Origin: Mycobacterium bourgelatii
Lineage (GTDB): Bacteria; Actinomycetota; Actinomycetes; Mycobacteriales; Mycobacteriaceae
Direction: 5' to 3'
Assembly: GCF_010723575.1 (NCBI RefSeq)
Contig: NZ_BLKZ01000001.1
Location: 2,108,001 to 2,172,000, forward strand
DNA: 64,000 nucleotides
A program made the translations under genes and the position numbers. Under the pieces are notes generated by a model. The model worked only from the letters and a program-made list of their open reading frames with translations, was not told the origin of the DNA and did not search any database. This document shows, in pieces, positions 42,700 through 50,404 of the stretch. The stretch's first letter is position 1, and each line of letters begins with the position of its first letter.

Positions 42700-44166
42700 T
42701 CAGGCGGCGGTGGTGGCCTCCGTATCGGTGATCGGCCAGGGTGAGGGGATGACCGAACCGCGGTAGCGGTATCGGGTCGTGGTGATCTGTTCGAGATCGA
42801 TCAGCACGTGGTCCTCGGTGGCTGGCCACCAGCCGCCGCCACAGTAGAGGCGGCGCAGCTGTTTCCAGGTCGACTTGCGATGTTTGCGACGCATCCAACG
42901 CCACACCGTCTGCCACGTGTAGTGGCTCAGGTAGGAGAAGGTCGCCGAGGACACCCCGGCCCGGAAATAGCCCGCCCAGCCCCGCAGCGTCGAATTGATC
43001 CGGCGCAGCAGGTCATCGAGCGGCTGGTTGGGTTCGACTGTTCGGCGCAACGTCTTGAGCTTCCGTTTGACCGCCAACACGGCCTTGGTGCACGGATGCA
43101 CGTATACGTAGCTTCGACTGGTTCCCCGTTTTCGGCGGCGCTGGATGTGCCACCCGAGGAAATCCAGACCGTCCTCGATGTGGGTGATCAGGGTCTTGTC
43201 ATCGGACAACCGCAACCCCATCGTCGCCAGAACGACGGCGATGTCCTCCCGTAGCGCTTCGGCATCGGCTCTGGTGCCGCGGATCATCAGGCACCAGTCG
43301 TCGGCGTAACGGACGAGCCGAAAATTCGGCAGCCCGTGACGCAATCGTTTCGCACGCTCGTTGATCCCGGTGGACGAGCCACCGGGCAGAGCGGCGATGT
43401 ACTCATCGAGTACCGACAACGCCACATTGGCCAACAGCGGTGAGAGGATGCCACCCTGCGGGGTTCCCGCGGTGCTGTCCTGCAATCGGGCGTCCTCGGT
43501 GAGGATGCCCGCCTTCAGGAACGCCTTGACCAAACCCAGCACGCGGTTGTCCCCGACGCGTCGACGCACCCGGCCCATCAGGGCGCTGTGGTCGATCTCG
43601 TCGAAGCAGGCCTTGATGTCTCCCTCAACGACCCAGTCATAACACCGGGGTCGTGTGGCGAGATAGCGCACCTCGGCCACCGCGTCATGGGCTCGGCGGT
43701 TCGGGCGGAAACCGTAGGAACACGGCAGGAAGTCCGCCTCGAAGATCGGCTCAAGCACCAGCTTCAAGGATGCTTGGACCACCCGGTCGGCCACGGTCGG
43801 AATCCCCAACCGGCGCAACGCACCACCGGCTTTGGGGATCATCCGCTCGCGCACCGGCAACGGGCGGAACCTGCGGTCCTTCACCCTGGACCGCAGTTCG
43901 TCGAGGAACTCCTCGACACCCTGCCCAGCCATGATGGACGACGCAGTGCGCCGATCTACTCCGGCCGTGGCAGCACCCTTGTTCCCGCTGACCCGATCCC
44001 AGGCCACCAACAAGAAAGCGGGATCGGAAACGAGGTTGAACAGATCGTCGAACCGGCGATGCGGATCATCGCGTGCCCAACGGTGCAGCTTGGTCTGGAT
44101 CTTCAGTACCCGTTGCCGCGCCAGCATCAGCGCCAACTCCAGTTCGTCGGTATTCACCGCCGACAT
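42700..44166 (-). CDS. ltrA: group II intron reverse transcriptase/maturase
   Basis: This 488-residue protein starts at ATG 44164-44166 behind AGGAGGG. RT motifs are in order: PIPKAG-type start with RRLGIPTVADRVVQASLKLV, VVEGDIKACFDEIDHSALMG, GTPQGGILSPLLANVALSVL, and the catalytic YADDWCLMI. A LGWHIQRRRKRG segment follows. The maturase X domain (INSTLRGWAGYFRAGVSSAT) is next and the protein ends without an obvious HNH endonuclease. All catalytic residues are present, so the intron may be active. Confidence 0.95.
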   Translation of the reverse strand: MSAVNTDELELALMLARQRVLKIQTKLHRWARDDPHRRFDDLFNLVSDPAFLLVAWDRVSGNKGAATAGVDRRTASSIMAGQGVEEFLDELRSRVKDRRFRPLPVRERMIPKAGGALRRLGIPTVADRVVQASLKLVLEPIFEADFLPCSYGFRPNRRAHDAVAEVRYLATRPRCYDWVVEGDIKACFDEIDHSALMGRVRRRVGDNRVLGLVKAFLKAGILTEDARLQDSTAGTPQGGILSPLLANVALSVLDEYIAALPGGSSTGINERAKRLRHGLPNFRLVRYADDWCLMIRGTRADAEALREDIAVVLATMGLRLSDDKTLITHIEDGLDFLGWHIQRRRKRGTSRSYVYVHPCTKAVLAVKRKLKTLRRTVEPNQPLDDLLRRINSTLRGWAGYFRAGVSSATFSYLSHYTWQTVWRWMRRKHRKSTWKQLRRLYCGGGWWPATEDHVLIDLEQITTTRYRYRGSVIPSPWPITDTEATTAA

Positions 44167-44809
44167 CACACCCTCCTGATCTTCCCGCACTCGCACTGCA
44201 TGTCTTGCTGGCCCCCTTCGCCCTGTGACCGCCTTTCTCGGTCTCCACGGCGGGCACGTCACCGCCCGCGACTACTACGAGGCCTCCGCCCCACCCAGAT
44301 ACGGTCCCTCGACTCCGAACGCTGAGTCTTCTGATCCACTGCGGGCTGGATGCCCGCAGCGAAATCGACGGTCCCGCAGGATGGTTCCCACGTTCACCTG
44401 ATCGCCGGTTGGTCAGGGAGGTGCCCAGCTCTACTCCGGCAGCATCGCCACGGTTACGCCGCAGGCTTTCACCGTGACCTCCCCACCGATGGAACTAAAC
44501 GGCTTCGGAGTCGACCCCACCACCGGTGAGGTCGTGCACTGCAGACCGGCCCATATCCGCCAGGTTGGAGCCGGCTTCGCGGTTACGGAGCTTCAAGCAC
44601 TGGTTCGCTTGCGCTGCACCTTCTGACCTTGCTCAACGAGCCCGCACCGTCTGGCAGTACCAGCACGGCTCGCCTTTTCGGGGCCGCTTGCCACCGATCC
44701 CCGTCGTTCCCGACGATCGGCTGCCCCGACGCTTCATCAGGCCGCTGCGACGGCCCAACAGAGACGGTCTCTCACCACCTCCCGACACACCAAGCGCCTC
44801 GTGGCGCAC

Positions 44810-45111
44810 AGCTCGGCCCCGAAGAAAATCGCCGCTGCTTTCAAGATCTCATTGGCCCGACGCAGCTCGGCGATCTCCCTGCGCAGCGCCTTGTTCTCCT
44901 CGGCTATCTGAGTCGTCACACCCGGGCGTTGGCCGGTATCGACCTCCGCGCGACGGATCCAGGTCCGCAACGTCTCCGGGGTGCCGATCCCCAACATGCC
45001 CGCGACCGCGGTGATCGCCGCCCACTGCGAGGGGTACTGCGGGCGCACCTCAGCGACCATGCGCACCGCACGCTCACGAAGCTCGTCGGGGTACTTGCTG
45101 ACACGTCCCAT
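44810..45111 (-). pseudogene. IS3 orfA (HTH transposase_8)
   Basis: Begins MGRVSKYPDELRERAVRMVA, continues QWAAITAVAGMLGIGTPETL RTWIRRAEVD (helix-turn-helix) and ends in a leucine-zipper-like ENKALRREIAELRRANEILK AAAIFFGAEL. The group II intron begins right after GAGCT at 44809, so the normal C-terminus and the frameshift into orfB exist only in spliced RNA. Unspliced, about 24 foreign codons follow. Confidence 0.88.
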
Positions 45112-45390
45112 AACTCAGATCCTCCCAAGATCGGGAGTCTCCGGAAACGCCGGGACGGGTCAGTCTTGACGTTCCTCGATGCGCCCGAAGGCGATCTTCG
45201 TAGCGCAACCACTTTCTCCCCGGCTGCGTGGGTCAGCGTCACGCACACCGTCAAGAACAGGGCGCGGCAGCATTCTTCTGATGCTGGCGTACTGCATTTG
45301 CTGGACGGCAGGCCACCCGATGCGCTATGCCGTAGGGGCTACCTAGGCTGTTTAGTTTTTTCGTCCGTTTCCTGTGGATAGGCGGTCGCC

Positions 45391-45774
45391 ATGGTGAATG
45401 TCGCGCGGCATGTCGCGGCTCTCGTAGGTTCATTGCTACTAGTTGCCTGCGGCTCGTCCAGCACAACTCCTTCTGCTGCCAAATCGTCAATATCTCCGAC
45501 CGTAACGACGACGCTGTCGCGAGGCGCCGCTGTATCGGCATGGCGGGAACGAGCGGCCCCAGTCGTGGATGAGATGGGTGATGCGTTGCGCATGATGAGC
45601 GGCGCATCGAGAAGCTACGACTTTTCGGATTTGAGAGCCGCGTGCCGCGAATTGAATCGTGCCAACGACAGGCTCAAAGCACTGTTGCCTAGCCCAGACT
45701 CGCAGGTGACCGCCGAGGTGCAAGCGGCGATCAAAAGCTTCGACCAGGTGTCCAAGATGTGTATGGGAGCCAGT
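45391..45774 (+). pseudogene. lipoprotein gene, 5' part (split by IS3)
   Basis: ATG 45391 gives a signal peptide with lipobox (ALVGSLLLVAC, Cys20), a Ser/Thr linker and a helical domain (AWRERAAPVVDEMGDALRMM, LRAACRELNRANDRLKALLP). It ends KMCMGAS; the TGA that follows is the first codon of the IS element at 45775. Joining to 47027 restores the frame as ...MGASPQMTQAEYAEM.... A truncated lipoprotein may still be made. Function unknown. Confidence 0.85.
45771..45774. repeat. target-site duplication CAGT (left copy)
   Basis: CAGT at 45771-45774 is repeated at 47023-47026 immediately outside the IS3-family element. A perfect 4-bp duplication with an in-frame restored host gene marks a clean and probably recent insertion. 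Confidence 0.85.
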
Positions 45775-45803
45775 TGAGGGGGACCCGTTTGATGGTCCAG
45801 TCG

Positions 45804-46625
45804 CTATGCGGCTTGCGGTTGGTGGGTCGTGGTCCACTGTAGGGCGAACTCGGCTGGGGTGAGCCCATTGTGGGCGGAGTGAGGCCGGTTGGCGTTGTAG
45901 TCGATTCTCCAATCTTCGATGATGATTTGGGCTTCTTGCAGGGAGTCGAAGCGCCAGGAGTTGAGTAGCTCGTCGCGCAGTCGGCCGTTGAATGACTCGA
46001 TCCAGGCGTTCTGCCAGGGGGATCCGGGATCGATGAATAGCGAGCCGGTGCCGTTGAAGCGGCACCAGTCGTTGACAGCATGGGCGATGAACTCGGGTCC
46101 GTTGTCGAACCGCACGTAGGCCGGTGCCCCATGCATCAGGGCCAGACGGTCAAGGACGTCGACCACGCCGTCGGCGTTGATGGCCCGGTCGACTTCGATC
46201 GCCAGGGCTTGGCGGGTGAACTCATCGATTACGTTGAGCATCTTCAACGTTCGTCCGTCGGCGGTGGTGTCGAACTGAAAGTCCATCGCCCAGATCGCAT
46301 TCGGGCGGATCGGGCACATCGCCCCGACCTGCGCACCGATGCCGGTCAAGCGTTTCTTCCTGCGGCGCTGCGGAACCCGCAGGCCTTCCTCGCGCCACAG
46401 GCGGCGGATGCGCTTGTTGTTGACCTTCCAGCCAGCTCGCCGTGCCGCGATCGCAGCACGGCGCCATCCCCAGCGGGGCCGCTGGGTGGAGAACGCGCGT
46501 AGCCAGGCCCGCAATTGGGCCTCCTCATCGCTGATCGGTGGTGGTTGTAGACGCATGGTGGAACGGTGGATGCCGACCACCGCGCACGCTCGCCGTTCGG
46601 AGACCCCGAACCGCTCGCGCAGCAT
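45804..46625 (-). CDS. IS3 OrfB, DDE transposase
   Basis: The 273 codons from ATG 46625 encode RERFGVSERRACAVVGIHRS (HTH_21), then the rve core: AIWAMDFQFDTTADGRTLKM (first Asp), APAYVRFDNGPEFIAHAVND (second Asp) and WQNAWIESFNGRLRDELLNS (Glu), and the C-terminal NANRPHSAHNGLTPAEFALQ. In the element it is most likely made as an OrfAB fusion: the same frame runs back through GKLLTPNRKRSAAAML to the slippery site at 46661-46667. Confidence 0.94.
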   Translation of the reverse strand: MLRERFGVSERRACAVVGIHRSTMRLQPPPISDEEAQLRAWLRAFSTQRPRWGWRRAAIAARRAGWKVNNKRIRRLWREEGLRVPQRRRKKRLTGIGAQVGAMCPIRPNAIWAMDFQFDTTADGRTLKMLNVIDEFTRQALAIEVDRAINADGVVDVLDRLALMHGAPAYVRFDNGPEFIAHAVNDWCRFNGTGSLFIDPGSPWQNAWIESFNGRLRDELLNSWRFDSLQEAQIIIEDWRIDYNANRPHSAHNGLTPAEFALQWTTTHQPQAA

Positions 46626-46654
46626 CGCCGCGGCGCTGCGCTTGCGGTTCGGGG

Positions 46655-46942
46655 TCAGAAGTTTCCCGACGAGATCTCCTTGAGCATGTCGATGTCAAGG
46701 GCCTGGTTGGCGACCAGCTTCTTGAGCCTGGCGTTCTCGGCCTCAAGTTCCTTGAGGCGTTTGGCGTCGCTGGCCTTCATCCCGCCGTACTGGGCGACCC
46801 AGCGATGCCAGGTCGACTCGGTGATCTCAAGGTGGCGACACACTTCGCTGAGTTGCTGCCCGGTCCCAAGGAGCTTGTTGCCCTCGGCGAGCTTGCGGAT
46901 GATCTGATCCGGCGTGTGCCGCCGGCGCTTGTTCGTTGCCAT
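46655..46942 (-). CDS. IS3 OrfA, DNA-binding subunit
   Basis: This 95-residue protein has a helix-turn-helix (RRHTPDQIIRKLAEGNKLLG, QQLSEVCRHLEITESTWHRW) and a leucine-zipper-like tail (RLKELEAENARLKKLVANQA LDIDMLKE). It ends EISSGNF at the stop 46655-46657. The tail overlaps the frameshift window into orfB. By itself OrfA usually acts as a regulator; fused to OrfB it is the transposase. Confidence 0.93.
   Translation of the reverse strand: MATNKRRRHTPDQIIRKLAEGNKLLGTGQQLSEVCRHLEITESTWHRWVAQYGGMKASDAKRLKELEAENARLKKLVANQALDIDMLKEISSGNF
46661..46667 (-). promoter_or_regulatory. -1 programmed frameshift heptamer GGGAAAC
   Basis: In the OrfA frame the codons read TCG GGA AAC TTC TGA, so G GGA AAC is a canonical X XXY YYZ slippery heptamer one codon before the last sense codon of OrfA. 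Slipping back one base gives GGG AAA CTT CTG ACC CCG, which continues into OrfB. Confidence 0.82.
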
Positions 46943-47026
46943 GTCGTCGTCGATTCTTCCTGCCCGAACACTCGGGCATCAGAGTCCCACAACGACTGGA
47001 CCACTACGACGGGCTCACCTCACAGT

Positions 47027-47140
47027 CCCCAGATGACCCAGGCCGAGTATGCGGAAATGTCATCGCAAATGGAGACAGCCTCAGCACACATGACTAGAGC
47101 GATTGAATTGATGGACGCCGCAGAACAAGCGGCGAACTAA
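47027..47140 (+). pseudogene. lipoprotein gene, 3' part (split by IS3)
   Basis: After the right CAGT duplication the frame reads PQMTQAEYAEMSSQMETASA HMTRAIELMDAAEQAAN then stop at 47138-47140. It is a helical C-terminus that completes the lipoprotein starting at 45391. It has no start of its own with a clear ribosome-binding site. Confidence 0.82.
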
Positions 47141-47154
47141 AGCGGCACGATTGG

Positions 47155-48291
47155 CTAGCTGTTTCGATCTAGCCAATCTGACAGGGCTGCTTCTAGTAGT
47201 TGGTTGTCGTTCAGCCCGATCTCCTGAGCACGCTTCTGGACATCCTCAAGCAGATGTGGTTGCACCTTTCCCGGAACTCGCTGCGTGTCCCCAGGAGGCT
47301 GCGGTGTCGGGGGCACCCGCAGTTCATCACGGGGGAACAGATCGATCAGCGACAACATCTGCTCGGGTGTGATCTCGATAGGTTTGCCCCGCATAAGTCC
47401 CCAGTCAAGTCGGTTCAACTGCGCAGACTCTTTGCATCTGCCCTTGTTGTGGACGAAGTCATTTCGAATGAGGCGGATGTCTCCGAAGAAATCAATGCGA
47501 ACATCGCTGCCCCGGATACGTTCTGCGCCTTGCCGATCGAAGTAGGCCGCGATCCGTCCTCGGAACTGCTCTTCCCAGAGCGAGAAGGCATAGCTGAACC
47601 ATTGGGCATAGGCGACAGCCTGCGCTTCGGGATAGCTATCGACGCTGCTCCTGCCGGCGCCTGCCATCCATATCGTGGAGCCGGCGTTGATCGCAGATAC
47701 AAGGTCCTGCATGTGTACGCGCCCCGGTCCAGCCTCATCGACGTACGTCAAGGTCTTCACGTCGAAGTAGTGGCCGACGTCGCTCGGCAAGAGCCCTTGG
47801 AGGAATCGCTGGTGCGGCCCTTCCCACTCCTGAACCTTCTGGATCAGGACGTTGTGCGAGGTCAATGTGACCACGAGCGAGATGAGAAAGGCTCGCTCTA
47901 ATTCACGGATGATGTCGTCGATAGATTCGTCTAGGGCCATTTGGTCTTCCAGTAGCGGCAGAGCCTGTTCGATCGAGTCGATGAGAGTGCGGACGGTTTC
48001 GCCGAAGTCATCTCCGAGCGAGAAATCGCGCATAGCCTGCGCGATCGGGCTGAGCGCATCAGCCAATTCAGTTTCGCCGTCGAGGTTTTGGCTTTGCTGC
48101 AGGATAATCCTGATTTTGTCGCGGGCAAGGCTCGTCATCACATCCTTGTCGCGTTCGCTGATAACGCGGACGCCTTTCCTGCGGGTGGCCTCTTCCGCAA
48201 ATGCGGCAACGGATTTCTCGGCCAACTTCAGCATTACCAAGGACTCGCGAAGATCTCCGAGCCACCGCTTTGCTCGACTCTGTTGATACAT
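47155..48291 (-). CDS. unknown protein with HEPN-like Rx4H motif
   Basis: About 378 residues, mostly helical, with no signal or membrane segment. The motif FFGDIRLIRNDFVHNKG contains R-N-D-F-V-H (about residues 276-281), fitting the RX4-6H catalytic signature of HEPN ribonucleases common in toxin-antitoxin and abortive-infection systems. A C-terminal ~35-residue helical tail (EDVQKRAQEIGLNDNQLLEA) resembles ribbon-helix-helix or regulatory tails. ATG 48289-48291 has AAAGG upstream; GTG 48297 is the alternative. It is the last gene of the minus-strand island cassette. HEPN assignment rests on one motif. Confidence 0.6.
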   Translation of the reverse strand: MYQQSRAKRWLGDLRESLVMLKLAEKSVAAFAEEATRRKGVRVISERDKDVMTSLARDKIRIILQQSQNLDGETELADALSPIAQAMRDFSLGDDFGETVRTLIDSIEQALPLLEDQMALDESIDDIIRELERAFLISLVVTLTSHNVLIQKVQEWEGPHQRFLQGLLPSDVGHYFDVKTLTYVDEAGPGRVHMQDLVSAINAGSTIWMAGAGRSSVDSYPEAQAVAYAQWFSYAFSLWEEQFRGRIAAYFDRQGAERIRGSDVRIDFFGDIRLIRNDFVHNKGRCKESAQLNRLDWGLMRGKPIEITPEQMLSLIDLFPRDELRVPPTPQPPGDTQRVPGKVQPHLLEDVQKRAQEIGLNDNQLLEAALSDWLDRNS

Positions 48292-48335
48292 GCGCACACC
48301 TTTCTCAGCGCCGTCCGCTTCCGCCTAGTTATCGG

Positions 48336-48842
48336 TCACCCTCGACCTGGACGGTCTTGAGAAGGCGCAAGGTACCGGCGTAGTCCGCTGTAGGCGGCGC
48401 GGGCGGCCTCAGGCGGCGCCGAAACCAGTAGCGTCGCACCCAATTCGGCCATCATCTCTGGTGGGATTACCAGTGTCATCGACTGCGGATCCCCGCCGCG
48501 GCGTCGGACACGCAGCGGGACGTGATGGCCATCTTCAGTTGGATGGCTGAACACACGTCCCGCGCCGTACACGGTGACTTCGGTGGGCTCCTCAAGCAGC
48601 AAGTATTCGTTGAGGTCGCGCAGACGTTGGCGGACGTCGGTCCCAACGAATAAGAGCCGGCGGCGTTGGCTTCCAGACCCCTCGTAATCCACCATCCATT
48701 CGGTGTCTGGATTGGTCAGCTGCTCTCGATGGAAGTTGCAGACGCCGAACACCAATTGATAGGTGTCTGGGTCTTGGCGAAGTACGTGCGGTGGTTCGTG
48801 CGCTGCTGAGTCACAGCCTTCGACGGCGCAATGTTGTGACAT
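48336..48842 (-). CDS. unknown Cys/His-rich protein
   Basis: This 168-residue protein from ATG 48840-48842 begins MSQHCAVEGCDSAAHEPPHV, then GVCNFHREQLTNP: a C-x4-C...C-x2-H arrangement that could bind zinc like HNH-type or recycled zinc-finger domains. A beta-rich middle (EVTVYGAGRVFSHPTEDGHH) and a helical C-terminus follow. It lies 45 bp upstream of the HEPN-like gene on the same strand, so they may form a pair. I do not recognise a family. Confidence 0.6.
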   Translation of the reverse strand: MSQHCAVEGCDSAAHEPPHVLRQDPDTYQLVFGVCNFHREQLTNPDTEWMVDYEGSGSQRRRLLFVGTDVRQRLRDLNEYLLLEEPTEVTVYGAGRVFSHPTEDGHHVPLRVRRRGGDPQSMTLVIPPEMMAELGATLLVSAPPEAARAAYSGLRRYLAPSQDRPGRG

Positions 48843-49029
48843 TTGATGGACCCTTTCCGTTCCCGTTGGCGTCAGCACAACACTCGTTGCACAGCTTCTA
48901 ATTCTGCCGCCAATTGCATTAGTCAACTTTGGCAATCAGCGGCAGGCGGCACGGGAGATGGTCAGGACCCTCCCGATCCCAGCCCGTCGGCAAGCAACAA
49001 GGAAGCCACTCCGGTGGGGCTACACCGAG

Positions 49030-49449
49030 TTACTTGTTCTGCTCAAGCTCTGAACGCAGGGCAACGTTGATGTCGCTCATCAGCTTGCGCCGGCGGATAT
49101 ATTCGGCCTGCTGCGCCGCAGCGTGCGCCTGCCCAGTGGTTTCCGCGACCTCCTGATACACCGCGGCTTTGGACACAGCGTCGTCGACGATCTGCTGTAT
49201 CTCGTGACGCCTTTCAGCGAATTCGTCAAGCGTGGTGTCCGCGAGACGCAACCACCGAGGGTCACCGGAGTCTACGAAGCTCACCGACGTCTCGGCCGTC
49301 ACCTCAGCGAGCTCATAACTGGTGATCCGTCGCGACATACCCAGCAGCAGCGAATACCGCTCCGGAAGCGTGCCGACTTCGTCCTCCTGCACAAAGTCTT
49401 CCGTCGGTTGAATCGAAACGATCCGCAGGCGCTCCGCTTGCCCAGTCAT
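49030..49449 (-). CDS. hypothetical helical protein (139 aa)
   Basis: MTGQAERLRIVSIQPTEDFV starts a soluble protein with a long C-terminal helical/coiled-coil part (LDEFAERRHEIQQIVDDAVS, AAQQAEYIRRRKLMSDINVA). The length and style are those of small prophage proteins. It lies between two other minus-strand small genes, probably in one transcript. No function can be assigned. Confidence 0.6.
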   Translation of the reverse strand: MTGQAERLRIVSIQPTEDFVQEDEVGTLPERYSLLLGMSRRITSYELAEVTAETSVSFVDSGDPRWLRLADTTLDEFAERRHEIQQIVDDAVSKAAVYQEVAETTGQAHAAAQQAEYIRRRKLMSDINVALRSELEQNK

Positions 49450-49499
49450 GGCTCAGTCTTACCGCCGCCGGGCGAAAAAGCGGGCGAAACACACTGGGC

Positions 49500-49751
49500 T
49501 TAACGCTCGTAACTGCGACGTGTCAGTTCATCCAACGATGCCTGAGACTTAGCGGCCGCGGCGTCTGACTTCAGCTTGGCCACGTCTCGCTCAAGCTCAG
49601 CAACTATCGCGATCAGACCCGTGATCGCGGTATCGCGGCCGTCCTGGTCGCTGTACCGCTTGTCCGGGTCAGTCGCCATCCTCTGAATTCGGTCAGCCAG
49701 CTCCGTCACCTTCGGTCCAGCGTCCGGCGGCAACGTGAGGTGAATCGTCAT
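49500..49751 (-). CDS. small coiled-coil protein (83 aa)
   Basis: MTIHLTLPPDAGPKVTELAD opens an 83-residue acidic protein with a predicted coiled coil (LIAIVAELERDVAKLKSDAA AAKSQASLDEL). A purine-rich AAAGGG precedes ATG 49749-49751. Similar small proteins occur in actinobacteriophage genomes near immunity regions. Function unknown. Confidence 0.6.
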   Translation of the reverse strand: MTIHLTLPPDAGPKVTELADRIQRMATDPDKRYSDQDGRDTAITGLIAIVAELERDVAKLKSDAAAAKSQASLDELTRRSYER

Positions 49752-49785
49752 TGATTTACCCTTTCTCCCTTGTCGATGTCCCGAT

Positions 49786-49829
49786 CGGGAAAGGGAGACC
49801 CTTCAAACAGGAAGGGGCCCCCTTTCCCG
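49786..49829. promoter_or_regulatory. 10-bp perfect inverted repeat between small gene and immA-like gene
   Basis: CGGGAAAGGG (49786-49795) and CCCTTTCCCG (49820-49829) are perfect complements separated by 24 bp. They sit in the gap between the immA-like stop and the next start on the same strand. A weak terminator, a processing hairpin or an operator are all possible. Confidence 0.45.
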
Positions 49830-49849
49830 TCAGGTCAGGACAAATTGTC

Positions 49850-50404
49850 TCACTCGTCGGCGCGCAATTTGTGGATCAGATCAACGGACCTGGTCAGGTA
49901 CTGCGCCTCTGTCTTGATCGCGTCGATCGCCTCGATCTCCTGCTGCCGCAGGTTCTTGAAACGGGCCTCGAGGGTCGGTCTGTCCACCCACAACCGATAG
50001 GCCCACGCCGACGGTGCTCCGTTCGGGCATTCCCGGATGGTGGCCACCAGATCGTCGAAGGCGATGAGTCGCCGGCTGGCGATCTCGTCGACTATCTCTT
50101 CCTCAATCTCGGCGAACTTCGGGTTGGACGGCACTGGGCCGCGCTCAATGTGTACCAACTCGTGGGCGATCGTGCAGCGCCGCCGATGGACGTCGAGCTT
50201 GTTACAGACCTGGATCTTCTTCTGGCGCATGAAGCACAGCCCCCACGTCCGTTCTGGCAGCTCATCGCGGTCAGAGACGCTGTAATCAGGGTGCTGATCC
50301 CAGAGTTGCCGCCACGGGTTGTACCGCGGCCGCGGCGCCAGGAATGCCGCCAGCCGCGAATCGCCGTCCGGGTAGTACTCCGGCAAGGGCTTTGCCGCGG
50401 TCAT
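49850..50404 (-). CDS. ImmA/IrrE-family metallopeptidase
   Basis: This 184-residue protein has the zinc-peptidase motif CTIAHELVHIERG (H-E-x-x-H, about residues 80-92) with a downstream Glu-rich helix (EIEEEIVDEIASRRLI) that supplies the third ligand. In phages and ICEs such proteins cleave the immunity repressor during the SOS response. Here no ImmR-like repressor with an obvious HTH is adjacent. ATG 50402-50404 overlaps the upstream stop (ATGA), so it is coupled to the 105-aa gene. Confidence 0.85.
   Translation of the reverse strand: MTAAKPLPEYYPDGDSRLAAFLAPRPRYNPWRQLWDQHPDYSVSDRDELPERTWGLCFMRQKKIQVCNKLDVHRRRCTIAHELVHIERGPVPSNPKFAEIEEEIVDEIASRRLIAFDDLVATIRECPNGAPSAWAYRLWVDRPTLEARFKNLRQQEIEAIDAIKTEAQYLTRSVDLIHKLRADE

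Larger units (their letters stand above)
42593..44808 (-). mobile_element. group II intron
   Basis: A 2.2-kb retroelement lies at the orfA/orfB boundary of the IS3 element. The proposed 5' end is GTGCGCC (complement of 44802-44808), matching the GUGYG consensus. About 640 nt of structured RNA precede the reverse transcriptase gene. Domain V (42652-42687) and a domain VI hairpin follow, ending ...CCGAC at 42593. Both edges return to IS3 coding sequence (GCCGAGCT / TTTCACCGACC). Exact splice points could shift by one or two bases. Confidence 0.82.
38215..45162 (-). mobile_element. IS3-family element interrupted by two other mobile elements
   Basis: Terminal inverted repeats of 27 bp match at 24 positions: left starts TGACCCGTCCCGG at 38215, right (complement, from 45162) starts TGACCCGTCCCGG and both continue to TCCGGAGACT. 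orfA lies at 44810-45111 and orfB is in two parts (41823-42592 and 38254-38473). A serine-recombinase element splits orfB and a group II intron sits at the orfA/orfB junction. Removing both leaves about 1.38 kb, the normal IS3 length. No matching 3-4 bp target duplication is seen (GAA left, GTC right). Confidence 0.88.
45775..47022 (-). mobile_element. complete IS3-family insertion sequence (1,248 bp)
   Basis: Imperfect terminal inverted repeats start TGAGG at both ends and share TGGTCCAGTCG (left about 45793-45804, right about 46991-47002 on the complement). The element carries orfA and orfB with a -1 frameshift heptamer between them and an intact DDE domain. It is flanked by CAGT duplications and splits a lipoprotein gene. 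Nothing looks degenerate, so it may be active. Confidence 0.93.
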
